From positions 1,054,001-1,118,000 of the forward strand of contig JANATG010000007.1 in assembly GCA_029449235.1 (NCBI GenBank): 64,000 nucleotides of DNA. Direction: 5' to 3'. The stretch comes from Linnemannia schmuckeri (Eukaryota > Mortierellomycota > Mortierellomycetes > Mortierellales > Mortierellaceae). The translations under genes were made by a program, and so were the position numbers. Each line of letters starts with the position of its first letter. Positions within the stretch are counted from its first letter, which is position 1. Below are positions 11,636-23,455 of this stretch, one piece after another. The notes below the pieces were generated by a model. That model worked only from the letters and a program-made list of their open reading frames with translations. It was not told where the DNA came from and did not search any database.

Positions 11636-13545
11636 TCATGCGCGGACCTGGTATCTTCCTGCTTTGGTCATTGTTCGGACACCTTTGTAGGGCTTATACG
11701 ACTCATTAAACAGCTTCAGCACATCAACCTTGAGACCTGAGAGTGAATGTGAGTTAATCAGAAACTCGACTCCAATGTTGTATCCTGCATTCGCTGCGGC
11801 CTCACTACTGTTAAAACGATTCGAAATAAACAACAGAGTCAGTTCATCAGTTAACTGAGGTCAGCAAAGAAAAGAAACTCTTCAATTGCCTTTTTCAAAA
11901 CTTTTTGCCTCATAATACCTTGCACTGCCAAAGCCAAAAGATCCAGAGAGGACAGGTGCCCGTTCACGCGGCACAACCTTGCCAACATCCCAACGCAAGA
12001 TCTTGCCAACAGGATCAAACATGTACTGACCGACATTGCACTGGGCTGTCAGCGTGGTTGTGGATTTATGCAAGGGTAACGTCAGCACGACATTCTCAAC
12101 TGGTTTTCCTTCCGTGTTCCTTAAACTGACTGTGATGTCGAATTTCGCACCGTTGGCTCCAATGTTGATCGATGGCTTGACCTGAATCGGCAAGTTTTGT
12201 TGGCTTGGCAGGTTCACCCTAGTTGTAAATGCCATGATTCCTGTCAGTCATTAAATATGTTGGTTCATATATAGCTACTTGTTCATCGTAATCCTTCGAA
12301 GCAAAAACACGTGCTGACATACCGGTAGCTCATGAGACGGAAGTGACCATCTGGTGGCACAAAAGAAAGAACCTTGTCTGACTCCCACTTGTTGAAACGC
12401 ACCGACTGATGAAAGCTGCAGTCGTCCACCAATCGCGGGTTAACAAAGCTAAGAGTCAAATCCGGCATTCCTGTATATCCGTGCATACACAAACTGCAAC
12501 ATTAGTTGTCTTTCCAAAGTCTCCATATTGAATTTAAACAAGGACGTAAGCGCCACAGAGCCAGTGCGATCCTATCCTAGCTTACCCGAAAGACGCGAGT
12601 TGGTTTGGATGGTTCCATGGGCCTCACAAGAGACTGCCTTTCCAGTAGAGTCGACAATGGCATCAATCTCCTCGACGATATCGAAAAAGATCTCGTTGCT
12701 GTTGTATTTGACTCCTGCTTTACGCCAGGGCAAGTTGGACATGCCATGAGGCATCTTTCGGGTCGAGACCGAAGTAGTGGCGCCCAGGGTGTTAACGACC
12801 TTGTTGAGGATGTTGGGTGCGGGTACGATTTCCTTGAGAGAGTTGGGTTCTGTTGTCAGAGGGAAGCCGTCGTCCATCATCTCCTCCAGAAGCTGATATA
12901 CCGTCACAAAATTCTCCTTGATCACTGTCTCCGAGACCTGTCCAAAGTACTCTTGCATGATGTCGGGGATCCTGTGCAAGAACTCAAACACCATCATTGG
13001 ATCGACTAGGAAGGATGGAGGAGTGAATATGATTTTGAGTTGTTAGCCGGGGTGATGCCACGTATGACCGACTCAGTTGTTTCCCCAAAGCAAAATTGAC
13101 TCCAATGATGAAGCTCCCCTCAAAGAGTGAGATAAGAGGAGAAAAAGAGTTACCCTCTTTAGTGACGGGGCTTAGGTAGGTGAGTCCATCGCGGTAGACG
13201 TTGATGAGCTGGTACTTTGGTGAAGCGATGATGGGCAGGACATCCTCGCGTGTGACATCTTCCCCCTCGGCCATCGCCTTGGAAACTTGGTCGTTGAAAA
13301 AGTCGACCACCCGGCGAGGAATCAGCTCATGCCAGTGTTTCTCAATAATGACCTTCCTATCAGCGAATGGAATAGGTCATAGGGATACAGTGGAAGGATG
13401 TGTTATTATCGAGAGACGTTTTGAGTTGTTGGTTGCATGGCAGTCGGTGTGAGCGCTGACTTCTTCGTTCTGTGCGTAGCATGCAAAAAAGTTGAAGTGA
13501 AGTGATTTACCCTGTGGGGGAGAGCACGAAGAGCGATTCAATCAT
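11636..13545 (-). CDS. AP-3 complex subunit mu
   Basis: Six exons on the minus strand (13511-13545, 13154-13356, 12586-13005, 12323-12470, 11919-12218, 11636-11807) join in frame to give 425 residues, the usual size for mu3. The N-terminal longin-like domain begins MIESLFVLSP and contains EKHWHELIP. It is followed by the linker and the mu-homology domain with MPHGMSNLPWR, SGMPDLTLSF, RFNKWESDKVLSFVPPDG and the C-terminal TKAGRYQVRA. AP-3 sorts cargo from Golgi or endosomes to the vacuole, and the mu chain reads tyrosine-based YxxPhi signals. The acceptor of intron 4 must be at 12219, not the nearer AG at 12241, because only the former keeps frame and yields the conserved SYRV junction. The flanking pseudogene and large gaps say nothing about its function. 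Confidence 0.93.
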
Positions 13546-16373
13546 GGTTTTCCTGTCAGTCGCTTTTCGTAAGTGATATTATTCCTGTGGTTTAGACTGA
13601 GTCCTTGTCCTGATATCGCGTCTTGTGGTGGAATGTGTCGCTGAGGTCCAACCTGGTTCCTGAGTCTCGGGTGGGAAAGTGGAAGCAGTGAACGTTGCCT
13701 CACCGTGTGAGGTGCAGGTGGTTAAAAAAAAATCGACGTCACAGAAAGACTTGGCCGTCGCGCAGGTTAGATAAGTGATTAAGTGCACAAGTTGGTGGCA
13801 CACTAACTCTAGCAACTCGCCATTATACCACAGCAAGCGAACAAACCGCTCAAGCACCCACTTCACACTCATGACGCGGGAAAAAAAAAGAAACTAGCGC
13901 GCATCCAGTTTGGGAAAGAGAGCATAGCAAGGAGGGGAATGCACCTCCATGTTCGATTTTTCTCTTAATTGGTCGTGAATACTTAAGATAGTTGTCACTC
14001 GGGCAAATAAAATGCGGAGTGAGATAGATCCAGGTTGGTTCATACAAGGCACACTGTACATGGGAGCATTTACACCTCTCCTCTCTCCCCCCGCTGACCC
14101 GGCGGATGGGATCCTCATGGGATCCTGACAAATAAACCGATGTCTCAAATGGAACCTCAGCCATCAATCCGCGGGCTTTTTTTTATTCTGTTGGCTTCAA
14201 ACGCAACTCTCCGACAGCTGACTCGTTATATTTTTATCTCGGATGGAACGAGGGCGCCGCATGATCGCATGTAGGCACACCATAGACTATAAGCAAAAGG
14301 CAAGTATGCGGATAGCTTCAAAACAGAACAGTGGTGACTAGAACTCTATGAGCTCAAGGCACCAATGAAGAGACAGACTTTAAATCAGATTGTGAACGCC
14401 ACCCCTTCTCTCCCTACTGCCTCTCTGCATACGCTTACGTTCCCAAGAAAAAAAAGTTGTCCAGACTTTTGAACGACGCCTCCAACAAAATCTGTCACTC
14501 TGTGGTTGGTTGGTTTTTTGGTTCGTTTTGGCTTTTTTTGTTCACAAAAGGAAATCGTCGATCTTGAAGGGGACGAATCGAATTATTCTGGTTTTTTTTC
14601 TTGCACAGAAAAACTGTGCTGGGCTTGGACCTGGGCTTCTCCTTATTCACTGAGCATAAAGACAACCAGAGAAAAGAAAATGTGTCGAACTGAGCAACTT
14701 TTGAAGGCAGAAAAAGAAGTGTAGTTATTTAACCATAGCAAAAGAACCACCTCTCAAACGAATGGATCTCTTTGTTATCATTTCTATTCCCTCCGTTTGC
14801 CACTTTGTGTTTGCACCATGCATCTTTTGTTTTGTTTAATGTCCAGACCTTCATCTTGAAGCATCCACTCCTGCTTCTTCTTGCATTGTATTTGCTGCTC
14901 TTTCGTCATCAATCTACTATTTGCAAACAATAATGTGTTTGTGTGTTTCCATGCAATGCATGTTTACCATCGGATCATCAATGGTGTTTGTGTTATGCTG
15001 CAAAAGAGAGATAGCTAAAAAAGATTGGGTGCGAAGCTTTTGTTTGCTTTTTGAAGAATGTACTTGTGAGATCATGAGCTCAGGATCTCGCATGTGCACA
15101 GAGAATGTTTCCCCATTGCTGGTTAGCTTGAACCCTGAAAAAAAATAATAGTCGACTCTATCTTCTTTTTCCCCTTGTTCTCTTTTGTTTTGTTTGTTTT
15201 GTATGTGTTGTGTAGCATTGGAAAGTGGACCAATTGAACGACGCACTTCTTTTTTGGAAGTCAAGAAGGCAAAAAGAAGGGTGAGAAACGACGACACGAA
15301 TGCCCCATGAGTGAGTTACGGGAGATAGAGAAGGAAGAAACGACAAGGCAAGCAATGTTGAGAGCACATTTCTTTTCCTTTCTTTCTTTTTCAGCGGCCT
15401 ATTGTTTTGTTAGTCGGATTGGATTGCAGATGAATATGCAGGCATTAAAGCCCAGAATCAGAAAGAGACACGACATTACACAACAGCGTGAGAGACTTTG
15501 AGAGAGTATGAGTGAATGAGAATATGAGAGAGAGAGAGATGAAGTGAAGAGGAGAGAAGGAGGTCGAGAGTCAATGGAGATGAGAGTGAACAGCAAGCGC
15601 GTGAATGTAAGTATCTGAGTGTAATGGTTGACAGAGAGTGGACAAGTGACCATGGTCAACGAGCGGGATGATAGAGGGCGTTCTCGACCGATATTGGCTG
15701 GCTGTGTGTATTGTGTATATATGTATGTATCCATTGTTCCTCATTTATTACCCGCTAATGAATGAAAGTAAGCTCCAATGCTCGAATGTTTGAAATTGAC
15801 TGCCCCCTTTGTGTCCTGTGTTCTGGGGGTTGGTGGAACGACAAATCAATCAAACCAAAGCAAATCAATCAATTGTCCTCCCTCTCTTTCACTTGAGTTC
15901 CACTCTGTGTGTCCCCCCCCCCCTTTTTTTTTTATTGATTTTCCTCTCTTTGTTTTCAACTAACCTTTTTTTTCTTTCGTTTCTTCTCTTTTCGTTCTTA
16001 CTCACTCACTCACTCACTCCCTCCCTCCCTCCCTCTCTTCGCTTCTCTTCTTTCTCTATTCGCTTTTTCCGTTCTTTCTCTTCTCCTTCCCTTCGCCATC
16101 ACGCCACCACTCACTGTCGTCGTCACTCCCTCCATCACACACTCCAAAACCACTCGCCATCACTCTCTTCTTTCTCTCACTCACTCACTCACTCACTCAC
16201 TCTCATCTCTTCTTCCATTCCACAGACACCACCTTCCCTTCACATAACTTTGTGTTCATTTCCCCGTTGGCTATTTGCACCCTCCTATTTCTTTTTAGTC
16301 AACACATCCTATCCAACTCTAATATCCTCTCTTCCTCTCTCAACACAACACAACACATACACATATCCCCAAG
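13546..16373. other. Long intergenic region (2.8 kb) upstream of AP-3 mu and Ras
   Basis: This divergent spacer contains no recognisable gene. From about 15890 to 16370 the + strand is almost purely C/T, with CTCA and CCCT simple repeats; this is probably the Ras leader and core promoter. Short open frames here are products of low complexity. A non-coding RNA cannot be excluded. Confidence 0.55.
15999..16035. repeat. (CTCA)n followed by (CCCT)n
   Basis: About five CTCA units run directly into about four CCCT units on the + strand. A second CTCA array of about seven units lies at 16176-16203. Both sit within the pyrimidine-rich leader region of the Ras gene. Confidence 0.85.
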
Positions 16374-18457
16374 ATGATGCTCTACAAGCTGGTCGTTCTC
16401 GGAGTAAGTCCATTCGTTCAGGCAGCTCGACCTCTCTTCTTCACGCCATGCCAGTTATTGCTAGTTGTGCCATTGTCGTATCTTATTTATGTTTTCAAAA
16501 TACTTGATGCTAACAATCTCTAATTTTTCTACGATTTATTTACCACCACCATAGGATGGAGGTGTCGGCAAGGTACACAATAATAATAGCAACAGGACAC
16601 AAAAGCACTCAACTATCAAATGACTGTCAATGAGATGGGCCATGGACATCCGTTAGAGAATAGCTATCCCGTCGATATATTTACGAACAACAATGTCAAC
16701 AGCGGATCAACATGTAGCGGATAACTAACTAGCCTTCTGTTTGTTTTGTCCTTATCCTTGCCGCCCCACCCTTTTCCTCCGTGTCCCCTTTCCCTCATCT
16801 CGTCCCATCGACACGTCCGTGGAATCTTCTAACGGTCGATCCATCACGTCGCCCATCGTCATACGACCCCACGCCAAACTAAACAATAACCACAACAATC
16901 ACACCGCCACTCACCATCGTCATCATCAACACGAATGGACAAACCTCTAGACTGCATTGACCATCCAGGCAAGTACTCAACATCATGAAAACGAACACAG
17001 GCGGGTTATTCTATGTGAGAAAAGAGATAACACCAAGATGCTTCTGAGGATTTCCCTGGAGAACTACTCTGCTGCAGAAATAAGTGGAACTCGTTTTTTT
17101 GTCTTCGTTTGTTCCCAGCCGACCAGCAGGCCTCCCCAGACAAACAAGCTTGTTCGTCTCGCAAACAACCTCCGAACCCACCCATTTTCCCAATTGTCCC
17201 GCTATCGCTCGCTTTTACATTTTCCCCGTGTACACATCAAAGTACATTACAATAGGAGCCAACCAGGCCAATGCCTTTTTCTTTCTTTTTCTCTTTCACT
17301 CTTCACACAATTGTGGAAATTGCAAGGATGAATAGCAGCATTTTCTCATTCGTTCTTTTTTGATCCTCTTGTGTCGCTCATGCGCGCCATTGCTTGTGCC
17401 ACGAGTCTGACCCATTGCAGCCATCAAAAAAGCAGACCTTGTTCGCGTCCCTTGTTTTTATGTACCCCTCCGGTTGTGGGGAATGCGACAGAGCCAGGGG
17501 GAATGAACCAGTATACTAGCTTCAATGCAACTATTCAAGTGCCAATGCCTTTGAACACTGTACTAACCGTCATCATTCATCCCTCTTGTTCGTTCTTTAC
17601 CACCATCCTCTTCAATAGTTGTGCTTAAACCACTTTGTTGGTATGTGCTTGAAGCTAGTGCTCGTCTGGTTCATTTTTGTGTCGTTGGCATTTTTTTTGT
17701 TTGGTCTGAGCAGAGTGCTCTCATTCCACTTTTTGGTTCTCAGCCAAAAGACCGCGAAAACAACAACAAAAAACTTCTTCGCACACTGGGCGCCTCCACC
17801 CTTTGAGTGTGTTATGCCTGTTTCTGGAGGAGAAGAAGAGGGCTATTTTGTTCTTGTTCTAGACAAAAAAGATGCCCAGGAAGGACAAGGGCGTGGAATT
17901 GTCGGTGACAAATACGAAAGGGCAAGTCTGCTCACCATTCCCCTCTCTTTTTTTTCTATTATTTTAATTTCTCTCTTGGTGCGCTATGAACGCTATTGAT
18001 GGACACTTCATTTTGTACCACTACAGAGGTAAGGGACCATTGTTGTGATACCATCGACTCGTTCATTTCATGGTGGAGTGAGAAAGGGTTTTTAATATTA
18101 TGTGAGATCTCAATTTTGATAATAACTTTCCTTTTTGCCTTGCTCTCATACTTTTTCATTTTTTTTTATTTTTTTTATTTTGGTATTTCCTTGCCTTCTT
18201 TAGACATACGATCCTACCATTGAAGACTCTTACAGGAAGCAAGTTGTCATTGACGACCAGTCCTGCGTCTTGGAGGTGCTCGATACTGCCGGACAGGAAG
18301 AATACACTGCATTGAGAGACCAGTGGATCCGGTACGTGTTAGCCTCATTTTTTTCTTCTCTCTTTGATATTCATTGTCATTTATGCAGGTCCCGTCGGAC
18401 TTTTTTTTCTCTTTTTTCCCATTCTTCCGTTTGTTGTCTTTTGAGGATGCTCTGGAT

Positions 18458-18496
<39 letters not shown>

Positions 18497-18984
18497 GGGA
18501 GAGCTGTATGCGTGAGAGAGGGAGAGACGAAGGTTTCCAATGCACCCTTTTGAATCAAAAGTGCTCATTTTACTGATTCTAACTGATCATATTCACTTTA
18601 CGTTGATGTGTCATTACTCCCTTTCCCATTCGAATATATAGCGATGGAGAGGGATTCCTGTTAGTATATTCGATTGCAGCCCGTTCAACGTTCGACAGGA
18701 TAAGACGATTCCGCGACCAGATTGTGCGTGTCAAGGATTCGGAAAATGTACCATTGATGCTTGTCGGCAACAAGTGCGACAAGTTGGCCGAGCGCGAGGT
18801 CACCCGTGACGAGGGAGCGTTGATGGCCAAATCGTTGCGTTGCGAGTTTACGGAAACATCGGCCAAGACGTGTGTCAATGTCGAGCGGTCTTTTTACAAT
18901 GTCGTCCGGATGATCCGTCAGGCCCGCGATGGTGGGGCCCCCCAGCCTAGGCAACCCAAAAAAAAGGTCTGCGTTATCCTGTAA
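16374..18984 (+). CDS. Ras-family small GTPase with micro-exons
   Basis: Seven coding exons reconstruct an uninterrupted 186-residue Ras: 16374-16403, 16555-16572, 16951-16968, 17619-17640, 18027-18028, 18204-18331 and 18642-18984. Their sum is 561 nt, exactly 187 codons with the stop. Motifs in order are the P-loop GDGGVGKT, effector loop YDPTIEDSY, switch II DTAGQEEY, NKCD for guanine specificity, ETSAK, a polybasic KKK and the CaaX box CVIL. The final Leu predicts geranylgeranylation. Exons 2 and 3 are only 18 nt each and exon 5 is 2 nt (AG). Intron 3 begins with GC in the consensus CAG|GCAAGT. The product resembles fungal Ras2/Rsr1-type proteins controlling polarity. A second ATG at 16377 would remove one residue. 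Confidence 0.9.
18027..18028 (+). other. 2-nt Ras microexon
   Basis: The dinucleotide AG lies between a good acceptor (CCACTACAG) and a strong donor (GTAAGG). Exon 4 ends GTT G and exon 6 starts ACA TAC, so adding AG gives Val-Glu-Thr-Tyr. This restores HFVETYDPTIEDSYRKQ, the invariant Ras effector region. Without these two bases the frame is lost. Confidence 0.75.
18460..18495. repeat. Poly-T tract, 36 bases
   Basis: Uninterrupted T run inside the last Ras intron (18332-18641), T on the transcribed-sense strand. Confidence 0.95.
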
Positions 18985-19329
18985 ATCAGCATCCGGGATC
19001 GCCTTTTGTCCAACTCCCAACTTCTTTAATATCACGACCACCTAATAATTATGCCCCCTACGATCTTCGCCGTTTTTCCTTTATATAATAACTTTTATGC
19101 CCACAAATTAAAAAAAGCAGATACGACAGTTGACCGCTCACTCTCACTGTGAAGGCTTTGCTGGTTCCTGGTCCCAGGTTCAATAGTACAGGGGCATCGA
19201 ACCATGTATGAGTTAAAATACAAAAAAAAACCTGATGGTTTATTTTTTCAGAGGAACACCATAAAGGAACTATGTGCAATTTGCTATTTTGAATGAATGA
19301 AGAGAGTGGGGAGTGGGGAATGAAGGTAT
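18985..19329. other. Convergent 3' spacer between Ras and enolase
   Basis: This 345-base stretch holds only the 3' untranslated ends of the two convergent genes; no further gene is seen. Confidence 0.6.
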
Positions 19330-21741
19330 TTACAGGAGGTGAGCGGCGCGGAAATTCTCACCGGCATAGACAGAGTCACCGGCGAGCTCCTCCTCGATAC
19401 GGAGGAGCTGGTTGTACTTGGCCAAACGCTCAGAGCGGCAAGGAGCACCAGTCTTGATCTGACCGGTGCGGAGTCCGACAACAATGTCGGCAATGGTGAA
19501 ATCCTCGGTCTCACCGGAGCGGTGAGAGACCATGACGCCCCAGCCGGACTGCTGGGAAAGGACGGCAGCCTACAATTATGAAGAAAAATGAAGAAAAGAG
19601 TGAAAGGATATTGATGATTAGTTATTTGTACTTTGCACATGGTAGAGACGAATGGTCACAACAGCTCCTTCTTCTGGTCTTTCATATGATTGTCTTTGAA
19701 GGTAGAAAATGAACGAGCAAAAAGACCCAGTCAAGAACTAGTCCTTCAAGGAGTCCTTTTTCTTTCCTTGAACTGAGCCCAAATTTGGTTTGTAAAGAGA
19801 AATAACAAATCTCCAAAAAGACAAAAATTCCTGAACGTGAACAGCGAGCAATGAAATTAAGGAGAAAGTTACCTTGATGGACTCGGTGATGGTACCGATC
19901 TGGTTGACCTTGAGCAAGAGGGCGTTGCAGGCCTTCTTCTCGATGGCGGTGGCAATGCGGGCAGGGTTGGTGACGGTCAAGTCATCACCGACGATCTGGA
20001 TGTCGGTGGCACCAGTCAAGTGAGACCAGGCAGACCAGTCATCCTGGTCAAAGGGATCCTCGATCGAGACGATGGGGTACTTAGCAGTGAATTCCTGGTA
20101 GAGCTGAGCGAGCTGCTCACCGGCCAAATGCTTGGAGGCATCGGAGTCGGCCGACTTGAAGTCGAGATCGTACTTGTTGTTCTTGGTCAAGAATTCCGAG
20201 GCAGCAACGTCCATACCGATCTTGACCTTGCCAGTGTAACCGGCCTTCTCAATGGCATCGACGAGGAGGTCGAGACCCTCGGCGTTGTCCTGAATGTTGG
20301 GGGCGAATCCACCCTCGTCTCCGACGTTGGTGGCATCCTGACCGTACTTCTTCTTGATGACCGACTTCAAGGTGTGGTAGACCTCAGAACCGATCTTCAT
20401 GGCTTCGGCAAAGTTGGCGGCACCAGTGGGCAGGATCATGAACTCCTGCATGGCGAGTTTGTTGCCGGCATGGGAACCTCCGTTGATGACGTTGAAGGCA
20501 GGGACGGGCATAACAATCTTCTTGCCACCGTGGCCGGCAAGGTCAGCAATGTGGCGGTAGAGGGGGACGCCCTTGGCGGCAGCTCCGGCCTTCAAGACGG
20601 CCATGGAGACACCGAGGATGGCGTTGGCACCGTACTTGGACTTGTTGGCAGTTCCGTCGAGATGGATGAGGAACTCGTCAACAGCGACCTGGTCGACAAC
20701 ATCGATGTTGGCCTTGATCAACTCGGGTCCAAGGTGCTTGTTGACGTTCTCGACAGCCTTCAAGACACCTAAAAGTTGGACGGAGGAAGAGGAAGGAAGA
20801 ATAAGGCGGTTAGTTCCGAATGTAACATGCGCCAAGCAAGGGGTGATGGGCTAGAGGAAAGGAGGCGCAGATGGAGGACACGAACAGACACTTGACTTCC
20901 TTTCCTGGCGAGGTGCATTGCGCATTTTCAGCCGTGGGAAGAGAGAGTCGGGTTACTATCATCATGTCGCTCCCTTGCGCGTCGAGATGATGAGTCCGTG
21001 TCTTTTTTTTTCGTTCCCGTTTTTTCTTCGTGTCCGTGTGTCGTGTCGTGAAGGGAAAATAAAAATAAAAATAACGCTATTCAAGGTTGCTATTCAAGGT
21101 TGAGGCTACGCCGCTCACTCACTCCCTTCACTCCTTTCCTCATTTGATCTAATTCCGGGGTGCACTGAACAAAGGTCGACCCTTTCTGTTCTTCCATCGC
21201 GTTCCTTTTCTTCCGTGCCTTTGTTTTACTTTTTTACAATTGCAATTTGTAGATGTAGCATTGGTTTAAGATGCGTTGGGGGATGGATATATAGTTTTGG
21301 ATCTATTGGGCGTACGTTCTTGTTTCTCATTCTCGTTCTCGTTTTCTGGCCTGTTAGTTTTTGGGGGCCTATTTCTTCCGATGACCCCGACCTAATTTAC
21401 GTCCAAAAAAGGACATCCTAATTCCTCACTTTTAACCATGGTCCTTCCCTTTGGCCATTTTTCCCTTCCGTCCCTTTGTAAGAGCCCTTTCCTCCTTTCC
21501 CCTGCACTCTACCTCATAGTTGTATTCATACTCATTCTTTGTTGTCGACAAGTCTCGGCATTCATACCATTGTTAGTCTCATTCACGACTTCATGACGCG
21601 ATCGATCCGCGTTCTCTTTCAAAGGTCGTTTTCGGCCACTCAGAATTACTCACTTCATTGTTCCCACTCTTTCTCGCGAAAAATATCCCACACGCAATTC
21701 TTTTTTTGTTTTTGTTTGCCACGGATACTGATTCAAATTAA

Positions 21742-21775
<34 letters not shown>

Positions 21776-22462
21776 CGTCTTCACGTTTTCTTAGAGTGTT
21801 CAGAACTCTCCATACCAAACTTCCCTGCCACCAACAACAAGAACGAGACGGTGTGTCATATCCTTCACTCTTGTCATCTCGGATTTTTATGAGACCTGAT
21901 CCGATCAGACTCATCCATGTGCGAACAAAATAATAACTCTTTTTCCGTGGGCCCAATGATGCAAAAAGCATGAAAGAGGAGGCTTACCCTTTCCGACGTA
22001 GGCGTTCTTGTCACCATCACGGAGCTCGAGGGCCTCGTGGATGCCGGTGGAGGCACCGGAGGGGACGTCGGCGCGGAAGATACCTGGTTTTTTGGAAGAG
22101 TCATAGGTCAACGAGACAGAGTTAGCAAAGTCAGAAAATGCGGGGTATGCGGTTGTTCACAAATAGAAAACGGCGGGAAGTAAAATAATAATAATAAAGA
22201 AGTGGGCAATTTGTCTGTTGGTTAAGAGAAAAAAAAAAGAAAGTGAGACGCGACACAAGTGCGGTGGTGAGGAAAGGAATGAGTGTGACTCATGAAGATG
22301 AATGACACGAAAGGAATGAGGAATGAAGCGAGGAGAGTACAAACACGCGAGAGTCATTAGAGCAGAGAAAGACTTACCGTTGGCGGTGGTGACCTCGACT
22401 TCGACGGTGGGGTTGCCACGGGAGTCGAAGATCTGTCTGGCGTGAACCTTGGTAATGGCCAT
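19330..22462 (-). CDS. Enolase (2-phosphoglycerate dehydratase)
   Basis: Four exons on the minus strand (22378-22462, 21988-22083, 19873-20768, 19330-19569) give exactly 438 residues, the standard fungal enolase length. Enolase converts 2-phosphoglycerate to phosphoenolpyruvate in glycolysis and is Mg-dependent. Visible signatures are the N-terminal ARQIFDSRGNPTVEVEV, the mobile loop SGASTG, the catalytic-base region GDEGGFAPN, the metal-binding SIEDPFDQDD and GDDL, LLKVNQIGT with the catalytic Lys, SHRSGETED, and the C-terminal AGENFRAAHLL. Intron 1 is about 294 nt and intron 2 about 1.2 kb, the latter carrying a 25-base T run. Codon use looks highly optimised (C-ending codons), unlike neighbouring genes, as expected for an abundant glycolytic enzyme. 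A TATA box and a perfect dyad lie upstream. Confidence 0.98.
21744..21768. repeat. Poly-T tract, 25 bases
   Basis: T run on the + strand inside the long enolase intron 2, so poly-A in the sense of the gene. Confidence 0.95.
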
Positions 22463-22556
22463 TGTGAGAGGGGCTGGGATTGGATTGAGGTGGGGTGGGT
22501 GGCGTGTGGGGAGAGAGGAAAGAATAAAGAAGAAGAAAAAGTGTTCGTGGCGAACA

Positions 22557-22562
22557 TTTATA
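22557..22562 (-). promoter_or_regulatory. TATA box of enolase
   Basis: The minus strand reads CTATAAATG, about 95 bases upstream of the enolase start codon, a normal position for a strong glycolytic promoter. Confidence 0.6.
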
Positions 22563-22577
22563 GTGTCCCCGGGACAC
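22563..22577. promoter_or_regulatory. Perfect 7+1+7 dyad abutting the TATA box
   Basis: GTGTCCCCGGGACAC has two perfect 7-base inverted arms around one central base and directly touches the TATA box on its upstream side. This is a plausible transcription-factor site; the factor is not identified. Confidence 0.45.
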
Positions 22578-23455
22578 GCCAAAGAAAAGAAAAGCGAAAG
22601 ACGTCACTTTTCACGTCTTTTCAAAATATTATTTTGACAATTGACCGTTGGAAGGGAGGAGGAGGAGGATTGCATAGATCGTACTTCGTTGAATTTATTA
22701 GCCTTGGATCAAAAGAAGATATTCAGGAACACACGCTACACAATGGAATAGTCTAATGGTGGTCAATGCTCCATGAGTATAGGTACCCGACTTTGCACTT
22801 CACTATGCATGAAAAGTTTTATAGCAAATAAGTCGGCTCTGGTCGTCCTACTCTTACAGCGATATGATGAGTTGTGAGTTGTCGACATTGATAACAAGGG
22901 TGCAGACATCTAGTACCTGACAACAGTGCGGGCATAATTGGTCGACGCGATGGTGTATTAAAGAAATCAGAGGCACGCGTCTAGCTCGCGCTTAACAGTC
23001 ATCACTCACTTTGCGAACTCCCTTCACGATTCTCCCCTCATTAGGATGCGCCACCAAAATATCTTGAATCCAACCCAGCAGCTTTGAATTTCACTAGGTG
23101 TCTTGGGACATTATTGTGCGAATGAGACAAAGAATACGTGTGCGAGGGTGCACGCCAGGTGTTTGGTCATCATCTCATCATAGCTAGCTATTTGTCTATG
23201 GCGATCGCTCACTCGCTCGTCAGTTGAAATAATTTTTGCATTTGATCTTTCGTTTGTAATGCAGCAATGCTCTGCCTACAGCCATTCCTGTTCTTCTATC
23301 GCTCTGATCGCTTCTTCTTCATTGGCGTATCTATCTGCTCGTCTTTTCCTACCTTTTGACTCCACATTCTTCTCTCTTCTCCCTTCTCTTCTCACCTACA
23401 CGCACACACCGCACACACGCAAATTAACATACAACAACAACAGCAACGACTAGTC

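Larger units (their letters stand above)
22463..23455. other. Divergent intergenic region, enolase and GRAM/VASt gene
   Basis: About 1 kb shared upstream region. The enolase-proximal part contains a TATA box and a dyad. The other end is C/T-rich and then CA-rich, leading to the start codon at 23456. No gene is recognisable. Confidence 0.55.

Noticed and set aside
12219..12322. Apparent frameshift in AP-3 mu between exons 4 and 5
   Set aside because: It arises only if the AG at 12241 is used; the acceptor at 12219 restores frame and the conserved SYRV sequence.
5803..16203. Simple repeats as a CRISPR-like or mobile-element signature
   Set aside because: They are mono-, di- and tetranucleotide microsatellites without spacers, terminal inverted repeats or target-site duplications.
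15809..16507. 232-codon open frame, Ser/Leu/Phe-rich
   Set aside because: Translation of the CT-rich Ras leader; it runs through the Ras start and first splice site in a different frame.
19140..19210. Possible tRNA-like segment with a GGTTCAA box
   Set aside because: No matching acceptor stem, A box or cloverleaf could be drawn.
20020..20772. 250-codon open frame on the + strand
   Set aside because: Antisense of the large enolase exon, open only because of strong codon bias in enolase.
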